Assembly: GCA_021399435.1 (NCBI GenBank)
Contig: JAJTUP010000106.1
Coordinates: 62,001-126,000, forward strand
Length of the DNA stretch: 64,000 nt
Reading direction: 5' to 3'
Source of the DNA: Diaporthe sp. PMI_573
Taxonomy: Eukaryota > Ascomycota > Sordariomycetes > Diaporthales > Diaporthaceae
Shown here: positions 19,787 through 30,043 of the stretch, one piece after another
How positions within the stretch are numbered: the first letter of the stretch is position 1
Layout of the letters: the number at the start of each line of letters is the position of its first letter
Made by a program: the position numbers and the translations under genes
The notes under the pieces: model-generated
Database searches by the model: none
Seen by the model: only the letters and a program-made list of their open reading frames with translations
What the model was told of the DNA's origin: nothing

Positions 19787-20012
19787 CACTGCGGGTAAGG
19801 TGTATATACTTCCATGTAGCCGTGTTGTTTTAGCGAAGATTACGGCATGATTATGGTGGGTTTTATCTTTGACATGTGCCAGACAGATTCTAAATACAGT
19901 TAAGAGCATAAGTGGCTTCCGCTTTTGAACATTTGTCTACTTTCTAAAAGTGGCCCACCTAGTGTTATTCTGTTTGATGTACACACTGTGCACACCAATG
20001 AACATAGCTAAG

Positions 20013-22305
20013 TTACTTAGAATGTGACCTTAGACGACGTTCTTGTGGAATGTGAATTGTGACTTTTGAGCCACAGATTCGTTCTCCGGACAGGTCAGAC
20101 TTGTTGTCCTGCTCTGGGAATACCTCGTTGAGAAAGCTCTCTAGAGGTGTGAGTCCGTCAACAGCTCTGGTGGCGGTGATATTTGTCTTTCGCACCATTT
20201 CTTCTAAAACTAGAGGCCAAAGTTCCATAGGAATCTGTTCCGACTCCATGGTTGCCCTGGTTTTGTCGAAGATAATGCGGTTAGACCTCTCCGCAACTCC
20301 ATTGAACTCTGGGGTATGGGGAGTTGTTTTGATGATCTTTACGCCGTGCCTTGACTCGAGATGTTTGACAGAGGCCCCATACAGCTCAGAACCTCCGACC
20401 ATTTGTACGGTGTGGACTCGTATTTTGTAATGTGTCCAGAGCATTGAGATGAGTTGGCTCAGCATTTCAGAAGCCATACCTTTCCTAGCAAAGGTGTACG
20501 CCCATCTCATCCGATGTTTGTCGTCAGTGGCGATGAGTCCCCATTGTTGGTTGTTGATACCTAGAGGGTTGATCTTGAAGGTGTCAACATGAAGATGTCC
20601 AGCTTTCTTGGCTCTTCTCCGTCTATTGCGGGGGGACCATCTAATGGATTTTGTGATATCGCAGGAAATACAATAGCCTAGCCTGTCATGGCTATGCCGT
20701 TTCTTGCAATACATACCAGTCGTCATCTTGGCAGTCTGTGAAACTTGATACGAGTTGACGTGGCCCAATCTCCGATGCCAAAGATCAATATCAAGGCAAT
20801 GGTCTGTGGGCTCAGAGTCCTGAGGCTTTGTGGCGTGGCAGATGTTATAAGTTGCGGCTTCGGTCTCTTCGGTGTTGATATAGAGACCGTCATCTCCAAT
20901 GTAGAGTTGGCCAAAGAGATCTCCTGTTGGATCGTAGAGGTCTTTGCCGTCAACCCAGCCGTCGTTCTTATAGAGCCTTAGTCCAGACATGATGTTGACT
21001 GGAAACTCGGGAATGAAGAGAGTGTCCTTCAGAACAACGATGCCCTCCTCTCCATTCTTGTTGATAAATGTCTTTCTGACAGTTCCTCTGCCAGATGGGT
21101 AGACCTTTCCACCGCCTGTTATTAGGACTGTTCTGCCCGCCGGTTTGAGATCTATGAAGAGACTTCGATCGTTACAGATATGAACTGTAGAGCCTGTATC
21201 GAAAAGCCATTTTACCAAGGAGCGAAGATGCTCTAGGGAAGCCTGGCAAGTCTCTGTGACGAAGCCTGATTCATCAGGGGACTCCTCGTCAAAGATCATG
21301 AACGCCTTCTCGACAATCCTGTGGTTTGTCTCCTTGTTCTTGGCGTCGTGTTCAGCGAGTTCTTTGGCCAGCTTGACAGCCCAGTCAGGTCTCTTGTCCT
21401 TGTGAGCAAGCCAACAGTTGTCTTCATGATGGCCTTTCTTCTTGCAGTTGGAACAGGTGTGGTCTTTATGTTTGTTGATCTTGTGGGTGGTCTCCCGTTG
21501 TGTTGACTTGGAACCTTTGGAGTCCTTGTTCTTGTTCTCTCGGTTCTTCTTGTTGGAGTCCTTCTTGCCAGTCTTCTTGCCGTGGACCCAATGCGATGAA
21601 GGAGATGTATTCTTATCGTCAGAACCACGATTTTCGTCGATGAGGTCTTGCTGCATCGATCGAAGCGATGGAGGGTGTTGAGAGCGAAGGAGAGCCCTCT
21701 GTCTTGCGGTCCATTCAGGGTACTCGTTCTCGCAGGCAGCCATATAGACCACCTTCTTGAGCGTATCAGAGATGGGCTCCTTTTGTTCAATGAGAAGCTT
21801 GACAAGGCGTTCGAAGTCGACGTTGAACTGAGGAATCGTCTCGTAGGAAGCGGTTTTAACGCGAATGAACTGGTATAGGGTCGTTTGAAGAAGGACAGGG
21901 CCTGTGCCGATGCAGAGGGCCTGTGCCGATGCAGAAGGCCTGTAGAGCATTGTACATGTCTCGTGGGTTCGTCAGTCCGATGAGTTGACTGAGGGCCTCG
22001 CCAGTACAGTTGGCTCTGATGGAGATTTGTGCTTTTGCTGCTTTGATTATTTGCTCCTCAGTTTGCTGACCCTCGGGAGGATAGTCGCCAAAGACTGCAT
22101 CGTAAAGGCCGTTGATTCTGAGAATGGCTGTCTGTGCCGGCGAGTACTGTTCCCAGTTGGAAGGCCCTTCAAGCCTGAGCTCTTTAGGGAGGTAGAGAGT
22201 GCTTCTCTCGGTGTGGTTGTTGAAATTGTCATGCCCAGGACCAGGGTCAGGGACAGGATCAGGGGACTCGCGCTGTGCATTGCGCTGCGATCTTCGTGGA
22301 GGCAT
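20013..22305 (-). mobile_element. Copia-type LTR retrotransposon polyprotein, truncated
   Basis: The ATG at 22303-22305 opens a gag region. A 19-bp tandem duplication (21898-21935) throws the frame, and a second frame runs to 20013. Order seen: gag, zinc knuckle CSNCKKKGHHEDNC, protease-like WLFDTGSTVHICND (D-T/S-G), the GAG-pre-integrase block HRRLGHVN, and an integrase core (GLIATDDKHRMRW, PHTPEFNGVAERSNR). Protease before integrase is the Copia order. Reverse transcriptase and RNase H, which should follow, are missing: the frame stops at 20013 after KVTIHIPQERR and nothing like them lies between 19.79 and 20.01 kb. A dead element. Confidence 0.85.
21898..21935. repeat. 19-bp tandem duplication in the Copia gag
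   Basis: GGGCCTGTGCCGATGCAGA occurs twice in a row. Nineteen is not a multiple of three, so this alone accounts for the gag frame break. Confidence 0.9.
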
Positions 22306-22670
22306 CTTGTAGAGATGAGGATGTAGTTTGGTTTTGTGATTCAGAGGAGAAACCCGGTGTCAGTTATGGCAGCCGGGCTCATAACCTGTTGTGAGATAGC
22401 ACAGGAAACAGGTTTGTTGGGTGCAATGATGAAGATGTGTCAATTCTTCCAAAAAGCGATGTTGCATGTATGTTGCTTGTTCTCAATAATACATGAAAAG
22501 CAACTTCATCATATAGCTATGTGCAGGACGTCTTTGTGCGGCTCTGCCGCACTAATCTGCCTTGCGTTTAGCCTTGTGTTGTGCCCTGTGTTCGCCTACA
22601 ATTTAGCCCAATGCATGGCCACCTTTGGTGGCCTCATCGCCCTGTTTTACAGCCCTGTCTACGGCAGGCT
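22306..22670. other. Leader and possible LTR remnant of the Copia element
   Basis: On minus, a CTATCTCACAACA end followed by GGTTATGAGCCCGGC looks like an LTR end followed by a primer-binding site. The other LTR was not found. The stretch ends where the next element starts. Confidence 0.35.
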
Positions 22671-22671
22671 A

Positions 22672-22698
22672 TAGGGGTCACTGTTGCAAAACCCCCAA
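22672..22698. repeat. Integrase-element inverted repeat, left
   Basis: TAGGGGTCACTGTTGCA followed by AAACCCCC. It matches the complement of the right end with two differences in the first 24 bases. Confidence 0.8.
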
Positions 22699-22829
22699 AA
22701 TCACCACGCAGGTGCCAAATTAGGTTAGAGACATATTCGCGCTGACCCGCAGTACATTGGCCTAGGTACCTCAGCTTGAATTTCTTGATTTTTGCGAGTG
22801 ACAGGGAAGATACAGTCGCCGCAGCGAGC

Positions 22830-22843
22830 CCGCAGCGGACCAG
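22830..22843 (+). repeat. Subterminal CCGC-GCGGAC motif, left end
   Basis: CCGCAGCGGACCAG. One of four related copies inside the element (also 23911, 27380, 27667). It contains a CCG-N3-CGG inverted triplet, the type of site zinc-cluster proteins bind. Confidence 0.6.
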
Positions 22844-22894
22844 CAGATTGCATTTCTATTCTGTTCAAAGCGGCATTAAGCTTTATGCCCCTTC

Positions 22895-23783
22895 TCAATT
22901 ATCCTCATCCTCCTCTTCATCGTCTTCGCCTTGCTGAATGAGCTGCTAAACATTGAGTTAGTAGTTGCATTGCATCTGTTGATTTTGATCACACTTACAA
23001 CCCAGAGCCGAGCAGCTCCGGCGATGGCCTCCAACGCTATAACCTTTCTCTCCTCAAGACTCTTCTCTAATACCTCCCCAAACGAATCCAAAGCAGGAGC
23101 TGGTACTGGAGCGGCAGGAGGAGCCGCACCACTACCGCAAGCTCGTAACTGCTGTGCGGCGCGCAGCGCAGCAGCGCGCCAGGCATCATCCGGATCGTCA
23201 TTCACGCCACTGAACTGCCGGTTCAGGTCCCAAAAGGCACGCACAGCAGCATGAGCCGCAGCGGGGACCTAGCAACGCAGATTGGTCAGTGGCTTGTTAC
23301 CTGACAGAGCAGAGATGTCTTACCGGCCTGCATGTGTGGCCGGTCTTTGCACAGTCCCAGCACGCAGCACCTGTATCTACTCCGTGCATGTCAGCGTAGG
23401 AGGTGTACGGCCTTGGGAAACCAAGCATACTGTCTTGAGAGGCACATTCATGGCCGGGAGCCCTTGTGGCGCGAGTGACGCAGGGCCGGCACGGGAAGTG
23501 ACGCACCGAACCACGGGGAGGGGCCTTCTTCGTCTGCTTCTTCTTCTGCTCGGACAGGCAAGTTAGCATCCGTCGCTTCGCATGAGGACTTACTGGATCG
23601 TACGGTAGTCTTCGCCGCGGGTTTGCGGATACTGGGTTGGATCAATCTTCTGCTCCCCTTCACTGGGGCGTTCCGGCTACGAGAGTCCCCATCTGTCGTG
23701 CCAGCGGTCGTGGTCTCACTTACGACGACTGTATCGCCTGTGGACATGGCGCCGTCGTTGGCCACGAGACTTTCCACGGACAT
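22895..23783 (-). CDS. Cys-rich zinc-cluster-like protein of the transposon, spliced
   Basis: Gene model on minus: exons 23604-23783, 23431-23545, 23324-23370, 22999-23268 and 22895-22945, giving about 220 residues. Introns of 58, 60, 55 and 53 nt; the last three have good GTATGC, GTAAGA and GTAAGT donors, while the first donor (GTACGA) is weak and is chosen because it restores frame. The product starts MSVESLVANDGAMS. Its core CRPCVTRATRAPGHEC ... CWDCAKTGHTCRPV has Cys spacing C-2-C-11-C-7-C-2-C-6-C, close to a Zn2Cys6 cluster with a long first loop. Then come an Ala/Pro-rich helix-like part and an acidic tail (GEDDEEEDEDN). Possible DNA binding to the repeated CCG/CGG motifs is inference. 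Divergent from the transposase. Confidence 0.6.
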
Positions 23784-23910
23784 GATACAAAAGGGAAGGT
23801 GGAAAAGGGTTGGAAGGGATCTCCTGCCCCTGGTTTGGTGGGGTTCCACCAATCAGCAACTTGACGCTAAGCCCCTCCAGGTCAGTCACCGCTTCGGGCC
23901 AGCTGCAAAA

Positions 23911-23929
23911 CCGCTGCGGACCAGTGCGG
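23911..23929 (+). promoter_or_regulatory. CCGCTGCGGACCAG motif between the divergent genes
   Basis: CCGCTGCGGACCAGTGCGG lies between the starts of the Cys-rich gene (23783, minus) and the probable transposase start (24010, plus). It shares a core with the subterminal copies, so it may be a shared operator and transposase-binding site. Confidence 0.45.
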
Positions 23930-24009
23930 AAAGCCAGCCTCATCACACCCTTTTCTGGCTGTCAGGACGAAGCAGATCGTCCACACTCTTTCGACCTCAC
24001 CGCGCAAAC

Positions 24010-25738
24010 ATGGCACGTCCCGCCCAACCCAATCGATGAATACCGCGACTATGTCACTCATCTCTACCTCAACGGCGTCTCGCGAAGCAGGATTCAGTAC
24101 AAGCTTCGGAAGCATCATCGCGTCATCGTCAATCTCAGCACAATCTCTCGCCGAATCGCAAGCTGGCATCTCCCACGCCAGCAAGCCCGTACCAAAGAGA
24201 GTCCAGAGCTTATAGAGGCCACCCGCGATCTGATATTCCGCGTTGGGCTTAGCGAGAAGCAGACATTGAGCGTTCTACGGAGACAGGGCTGGCCGATCAC
24301 GAAACGAGGTCTGAAGCGCATCAGGCTTCACCCAGACCGCCGCTGGGTGCGCAGGCTTAATAGCGATGAGGAGCGCCTTGCGTTGCTGGAGAAGACAGAG
24401 AAGGTTATTATCGAAATGACACGACGTTCCAATGCCATTTCCGGATATGGCAAAAGCCTCCTACAGCCTTATCTTCGCCAGCAAAGGCAGTTCTGGGTAC
24501 CAAGAGATCCTCTCTTTGCGATGTACAAAATCATGTTCCCGAACGAGGTCGAGATCCGGAAAAGGATGTTTCGGAGGAAGAAAGGACATTTTCTTGTCCC
24601 TGGTCCGAACTACCAGTGGTGCATTGATGGTCATGACAAGCTCAAGGCGTACGGATTCGAGATATACGCTGCAATCGACGCCTACTCGCGCAACATTATC
24701 TGGTTTTATGTTGGCCACTCTGCTACAACTGCTTTGAGCGTTCTGAAGCAGTACTTGGCCGCATGCGACACATACGGCTTCCGGCCATGGTATCTGCAGG
24801 CAGACAGAGGTAGCGAGACGCCGCTAATCGCTGCAGCTCATTGGAATTTTGCTTTGGCGGCAGACGGACGGGTGGAGTGGAACGGGAAGGTTTTCCAGCA
24901 AGGGAAGCGCCTAAAGGATTCCTACAAGGCCGCACCGAGCACAAAGAATGTCAAGATCGAAAGTTGGTGGGAGCGCATGCTGCATGTATCTTCCCGGCAG
25001 TGGGTGGACTACTTTGGGGAGCTTGCCAGGGACGGGGACTTCGACGGCGATATGCTGGAGGATCAGATCGCCATCTATGCCGTCTTCGAAGATATATTAC
25101 GCCAAGAACTCTTCGACTTTGTGGAGGCGTGGAACATTCATCGGATCCGCCTTCAGAAGAACCGTCCGCACGTGGTCCACGGTCAGCCCTGGATGAACTA
25201 CCATTACCCGGACCCAGAGAAGGCATGCAACTGGGGGATCCCCATTAACCGCTCGGTTCTAGAGGGACTGCACAGACCACTGGCTGATATCGACATTAGC
25301 AGTTGTTTGGAGCCACAGACAAAGGATTGGTGTCGCCAAGTTCTCGTCGAAATGGGCTACGATGACGTCGTCCATGGGACTCACCAGGAGCCAGACAAGC
25401 TGCGGCCTTTCAAGCGATTCTACCTGGGCCTACGAGATAGAATCATTCAGCACATCGAAAGTGGCCGACAGCCTACATTGGCATACCGCAAAGCGCCAAC
25501 AGGGGGCGTTGCCGAATATGTAAGCCCTGCCGTTTCTCTGCGGGTTCGCGAATCTAAACGCATATACGAAGCATTGTACGACCGAGCAAATCAGGCTTTC
25601 CACAATGAACTTGGAGATGGGGAACCAGCAGAGCAACCACTTGTTGAACTAGGATATGAGGACGAAGAAGGGAACGATATGGAGGGAATAAGTGATGATG
25701 AGCAGGATGGCGAGACTTCAGATGAGGAAGCCGAGTAG
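24010..25738 (+). CDS. Integrase-core (rve-like) transposase
   Basis: Homology-like sequence begins about 24025 (NPIDEYRDYVTHLYLNG, then SRSRIQYKLRKH, a helix-turn-helix-like N-terminus) and runs to the stop at 25738. The frame is open upstream to 23784 but has no ATG. The best start is the ATG at 24010-24012, one base out of frame, so a one-base frameshift in the CCC at about 24018-24020 or an upstream intron is likely. The catalytic fold shows WCIDGHDKLKAYGFEIYAAI (first Asp), WYLQADRGSETPL (second Asp) and NVKIESWWERM (Glu, about 51 residues on). This is a retroviral-integrase-like DDE core found in eukaryotic transposons. The C-terminus is acidic. It should catalyse movement of the 5.1-kb element in the nucleus. 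Confidence 0.75.
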
Positions 25739-25931
25739 TCAATCCTTCCTATTATGTCGGACAGCAAATGTTGCAGGGATCTTTGTCCCTTTGAAGCGTG
25801 TGGATCGTGCTGGTGGAAGCGCCTCATCGATATCAGTGCCGGGCAGTCGAGCTTGATCGCTATTAATGCTCTGAGCAATGAACTCTCGGGTTACCTGGTG
25901 GTGTTAGAACTAGACTCTGCAATGAGGTGAT
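25739..25931. other. Convergent intergenic spacer inside the transposon
   Basis: About 190 bp between the transposase stop and the accessory gene stop. No terminator-like structure recognised. Confidence 0.4.
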
Positions 25932-27224
25932 TTAGTCTCTTACGAACTCCGGGACGAAAATCTCCTCATCATCTCCCCCGTCCACTACATCTCCGTCACC
26001 TGCCATACCTCCACTCCCCTTATCGCCAGGGATGCCGTCAAACAATAGATCACGAAGCGGATCTTCCACTTCACAGAGGTCTGCCACATCTTCGTGTACA
26101 ATGATCTCCTCAACAATATCTTCAAGCTCATCGTCCGTTGGGCTCTGGCGGGAGGCAGTCGGGACAGGCTCTTCCGGCTTCACCTTGATGTGTACCCCCT
26201 GCTTGACCTTGTACGTGTCCCCGGTGCGACTCTCCTTCTTGACATGTTCCTCCTGCTTGATGCGCCTTTTGCGCCGGGGCGTAGGACTCGGGTCTTCTTG
26301 CTTGACCTTCCGTTTCTTTTCTTCCTTGACTGGCATGGAGTATTCATCTGGTCTAAGCGGTGTGACTGGCTCCTGCTTGTCGACTACATCCGTGGATGTA
26401 AGGACGACTAGCACCTTCAACTGTCCTGCCTGATTGTTGCCGAAGTGCCCCGAGGCGAGCATACTCGACGGGGTTGTGTACTTGTCGGTGTTCGGAACGG
26501 TGACGATCTTCTTGCCAGAGAAACTCGAAGCGTAAGAAACGCTCCATAGGTCTCTGTTCGTAAGATCGATTGTGGGCGGGAGCGGACGGAGATGGTCGAA
26601 CAAAATCGCGGTGAATGAGGGCCAAGTCAGTAAATCTGACGAGGAAAACTTGACCACTGTATCCTTCAGAGGCAGCACCGTCTCCGGAACCTCCACTGCA
26701 AGCCCATTGAAATACCTGGTCTCCAAGCTCACAAGCAGGAGACTTATATGTACCCACTGGTACCCCGTCCGCTGCCTCATAGGTTTTCTGGTACTGGTTT
26801 TTGTATCCTGAATGGCCCGACTGGCCGCTGATGCTACTGTCATGAAATGGGGATTGCCCTGCGCCTCAGGAGGAGGTATGCGTGCTCGTGTATTCACCGT
26901 GCCGGGAGCAGACACTTCGTTGGGGAGCAGTTGAGCCGCGCGTCCAATGCTGATGAATGACACGGGTTTCGGTCTTTCACGCAGCAGCTGGCTTGCTGGA
27001 CTGACTGGCCGTGGCGGGGAGTCCTCAACCTCCACCACCTCATCGTATGGGCCCGGAAGTGCCGGAGTTTTGGACCTGGCTTGATGCTGGAGCCGAAAGG
27101 GGTTGGCTAAGCCGCAACGGCCACAATAATTCGCGCCAACATACGTCGTGGTGAAGAGTTCATGATGTTTCTTTCCGGCTTGGACGCAATAGACATGCTC
27201 GGGGGGAATCTTTGGAGGGCTCAT
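25932..27224 (-). CDS. Accessory protein of the integrase element
   Basis: 430 residues from the ATG at 27222-27224 (MSPPKIPPEHVYC); an earlier open frame has no ATG. A possible zinc ribbon sits at residues 13-40 (YCVQAGKKHHELF ... YCGRCGLANPF), followed by a Pro-rich stretch. A predicted globular middle (DTVVKFSSSDLLTWPSFTAI) comes next, then a Lys/Glu-rich part with several KxExP-like sites (VKQEDPSPTPRRKRRIKQEE, VKPEEP) resembling SUMO-acceptor consensus. The tail is acidic (GGDDEEIFVPEFVRD). No known family recognised. Its place inside the inverted repeats, convergent with the transposase, suggests a transposition or host-interaction factor; that is inference. Confidence 0.6.
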   Translation of the reverse strand: MSPPKIPPEHVYCVQAGKKHHELFTTTYVGANYCGRCGLANPFRLQHQARSKTPALPGPYDEVVEVEDSPPRPVSPASQLLRERPKPVSFISIGRAAQLLPNEVSAPGTVNTRARIPPPEAQGNPHFMTVASAASRAIQDTKTSTRKPMRQRTGYQWVHISLLLVSLETRYFNGLAVEVPETVLPLKDTVVKFSSSDLLTWPSFTAILFDHLRPLPPTIDLTNRDLWSVSYASSFSGKKIVTVPNTDKYTTPSSMLASGHFGNNQAGQLKVLVVLTSTDVVDKQEPVTPLRPDEYSMPVKEEKKRKVKQEDPSPTPRRKRRIKQEEHVKKESRTGDTYKVKQGVHIKVKPEEPVPTASRQSPTDDELEDIVEEIIVHEDVADLCEVEDPLRDLLFDGIPGDKGSGGMAGDGDVVDGGDDEEIFVPEFVRD

Positions 27225-27379
27225 TTCGGTTGAAGAGAGGAGGTGAAAGTCGGAAAGGAGAGAAAGGGGTGAATCTGGTTTCCACTGAGGTTTTAATTTA
27301 ACAAGAATAATCAAGACCACCCTTTCCTATGGTGGATGAAGTCGCTAGACTCATTTGAGCAGGAGGTTACTGCGCTAAT

Positions 27380-27399
27380 CCGCTGCGGACTAGGAGCGG
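27380..27399 (+). repeat. Subterminal CCGCTGCGGAC motif, right end, inner copy
   Basis: CCGCTGCGGACTAGGAGCGG. It is inverted relative to the outer copy at 27662-27679, so the two form a widely spaced inverted repeat. Confidence 0.6.
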
Positions 27400-27661
27400 G
27401 ATCACTGCGGTGACCCTTTGTAGGCTCACCAAGTTGTTCCTTATCCGGAGGTCAAGATGAATGGGTAATTAAGCGCTCGCGATTTCTGGAATATGTGCAT
27501 TTTAATTGCGAAATAGAAAACGGCATTGGATTCGAGGCCAACTCAGATTGCCAGAACCATCTTCTGGACATATTTTGTGACTATTTTGGTAGTAGCAACC
27601 AGTCCACCATTTATCGACTGATGTGGTGAGCATGAAAGTCAATGGCCGAATGCTACCGCGC

Positions 27662-27682
27662 GAGCCCGCTGCTAGTCCGCGG
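27662..27682 (-). repeat. Subterminal motif, right end, outer copy
   Basis: On plus the bases read GCCCGCTGCTAGTCCGCGG; the GCGAGCCCGC just before is also present at the left end (22824-22833). Confidence 0.5.
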
Positions 27683-27755
27683 TACATATCCCATGGCGTC
27701 CCAAAGTACCAAGATGACTAAGGAGTTGAGCGCCTAAACCCAAAAGGAAACGACC

Positions 27756-27781
27756 GGGGGGTTATGCAACAGTGCCCCCTA
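27756..27781. repeat. Integrase-element inverted repeat, right
   Basis: GGGGGGTTATGCAACAGTGC followed by CCCCTA, the complement of the left end. Confidence 0.8.
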
Positions 27782-27904
27782 TCGCCCACCGTACCTGTTG
27801 CCCCAAACACCGCGGCTGATCTCTCTGACTTTCTGTTCCATTTGTAACAAGATAATTGGGCAGTCGTCTACGTAACTGCTCCAGTTTCAGCGATCTCGAG
27901 CACA

Positions 27905-28150
27905 TTGAAAAAATCCGATCATCGCATATCAAAGTATCTCCACATATCTTTTGGGTCAGCCCAACATGGCCAGGGGGAAGCAAATATCGCCACTGCCCTT
28001 AAATCGATTGACGGACAGTCTAAACTGAATCTTGCTAAGTTAGCACGCAAATTCAGCGTTCCTTACGATCGTCTTCGACGGCGCTTTCTCGGCGGACCCT
28101 CGCGTAGCACTCACCTGCCTTCCCATCTGGGGATTGTGTATGCTTGTTAG
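27905..28150 (+). pseudogene. Transposase N-terminal helix-turn-helix fragment
   Basis: The frame reads ANIATALKSIDGQSKLNLAK then LARKFSVPYDRLRRRFLGGP. This is the N-terminal DNA-binding pattern of fungal pogo/Tc1-type transposases (repeated helices, VP...LR.R..G). It ends in a stop at 28150 with no catalytic core. It begins about 120 bp beyond the integrase element and is unrelated to it. Confidence 0.55.
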
Positions 28151-28280
28151 CGTAAGGGCGCTACCCGAGGGCCACAAAGCTTTCTAATAGCTACACTAAA
28201 GCCCTACATATGGATTTTGTAGAGTTGAAGGGGCCCTTTGAATCCATCTGTATGTCAAAATCTGATAAGCAGTCAAGTTC

Positions 28281-28744
28281 TCAGTTTGCGTTAGCATCTT
28301 GCCCTTGCCTTTTTTGTTTCTCCTTACAGGTTCTAATATTATGGTCAGGCTGACGACAAAAACCACATAAGTGTTGCACTGTCTTGCGTTGCTTGGCCGG
28401 TTTTTGCTTCTCAATTTCGCCACACGCTTTATTCTTAACTCCCTTGGAAGGCTTACTGCAGTCAATAGGGGGAATCGAGGGTCTTGGTTTCACGTATCGT
28501 TATAAGGTAAATGGTTGTATGTGTGAGTTTCTTTATAGATAGTAGCTGTCCTGTCAACTTGCCTAACGGCTTCATTATTGTCGATTTGACTGTCAGGACT
28601 CTGCGGTGAAATGGTGGATGGCAAGTATTCATTAGAAATTAAAGACTCTTGACGACCATCAGCATCATACAATGTGGTGAATTCCTCTATCAGCTCGTCG
28701 GTGTTGTCTGGTTTTGTTATTTCCGCTGAAGACGGAGTAAGCAA
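28281..28744 (-). pseudogene. Transposon remnant with a zinc knuckle
   Basis: Two minus frames. The lower one contains CGFCRQPDHNIRTC (CxxC-4-H-4-C) in a basic context, seen at the C-termini of fungal DDE transposases and MULE-like proteins. The upper one is acidic with no domain. The frame break near 28490 and the absence of a catalytic core indicate decay. It is on the opposite strand from the helix-turn-helix scrap at 27905, so the two need not be one element. Confidence 0.4.
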
Positions 28745-29517
28745 GATTTTGGGTTCGGGCGCCTGCTCGAAGATGTTGAAATCATTCTGTGAGTGCAGGA
28801 AGAAATGATGTGGGAAGACGTCTCCTCGTCAATCACTTGGTTTGGAGTGAAGGTTTGTACGAAGGAACTGGAATAGTGGTTATAGACGTGTCAAGCATGT
28901 TTGAGTCCAAGGTAAAAGCCCTCGAGGAGGTACGAGAGAAGTACAGAGAGGTCAAGGAAGTTGAGCGACCAAATCCTCTAATCAGGATATTTGATTATTG
29001 TGGTCATTTTGTTTCCAGGGATTCTTTGGATAGGATGTTCGTTTTTGTGGGTGTCTGTTGCCTCGAAGGAGTACGTACACGGGGACGCCCCCACAGCCCT
29101 CGCGGGTACAGCAGAAAGCAGAGGTGAGCCGAGATCCAGGACTTCAAAGTTGCAGCCGAGTCTATCGGTGTAAAATATATTGTGATGGGCTTAAGCACTG
29201 TGGGGAATCTCAGATTTTCTCGTCGGACCTCCTCGCCCCCGCCCCGGTGCTAAAACCAAAGTTTTCACCTTCCCTGCCACTCAGTATCTTTAACCACCCG
29301 AATAAGTCCAAGGAAACCACCTAAATCAACGCCATCATAGCTTGATTATACGATGACTACTTCCGCAGCTTAGGCCCCGTATCCCCCGCTCGGTAGAGTT
29401 GAACTGGTGATTTCATTGGTCCTGTCTATTTTGTCCTGAAAGGGCATAGCCTGGCACAGGTTCATAGTCATCGCTTCTTATCCTTACTTCTGCACGTCTT
29501 ACAGTAGAACCGTTAAA
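28745..29517. other. No gene seen
   Basis: The open plus frame 28789-29127 has no domain signal. Nothing else recognised. Confidence 0.35.
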
Positions 29518-29878
29518 ATGTTGAAGTGGCGGATTCGTCGCCGCATTCACCAAGTACGACTCCTCCTCTTGGCTGCCCTACTTGTTTGCCTGATCCTGGC
29601 TGGCTTCATAGCCGCTTTTCACCCTTACAGCTCAATCACCGAGTGTACATACGGCGGGCTGGCGCTCTTGATCCTCAGCACCTTTATCCGTGTGGTAAGC
29701 CAGCTGGTTATACAAAGAGAACTTGTTGAGAAGGAAATCGTCGCATTATATATAGACATTTAAATCCAATATAACTTACTGGTTGCAGATTTAATCGCTA
29801 GTCAAGCCTATATCTCACTGTTGGTCGGGGCCATATGGCTTTGCAGGGAGACGATACTTGAATATGCCTGCCAGACGA
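29518..29878 (+). CDS. Small putative membrane protein, probably two exons
   Basis: An ATG at 29518 opens a frame with a strongly hydrophobic helix (VRLLLLAALLVCLILAGFIA) and a second one (GGLALLILSTFI). A donor near 29690 (CGTGTGGTAAGC) and an acceptor GGTTGCAG near 29788 would join it to a frame with a third helix (AYISLLVGAIWLC) ending at TAA near 29878. The exact donor is uncertain because the obvious GTAAGC site does not keep frame. Family not recognised. Confidence 0.4.
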
Positions 29879-30043
29879 AGTAAAGTCTTTACTTCCACGT
29901 ACCTTTCAGCCTGCATGCTGGCGGTTGCAATGATCCAAGAAATAGCCTTTATACGGACAGTTGAATGCGGCAGGCTCTTCTTTATCGTAAACGTCTCTTA
30001 TATGCCTAAGCAGAGTGTCTTTATTCACATCAAGCATACATAA

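Larger units (their letters stand above)
22672..27781. mobile_element. Three-gene TIR transposon with an integrase-core transposase
   Basis: A 5.1-kb element bounded by inverted ends: left TAGGGGTCACTGTTGCA then AACCCCC, right the complement of TAGGGGGCACTGTTGCATAA then CCCCCC. Both outer ends show TA, which may be a TA duplication or part of the repeat. It contains a Cys-rich protein gene (minus, 22895-23783), an integrase-core transposase gene (plus, about 24010-25738) and an accessory gene (minus, 25932-27224). CCGCTGCGGAC-type motifs recur near both ends and between the first two genes. I cannot place it in a named superfamily with certainty; IS3EU or another integrase-derived eukaryotic group is a candidate. 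Confidence 0.75.
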
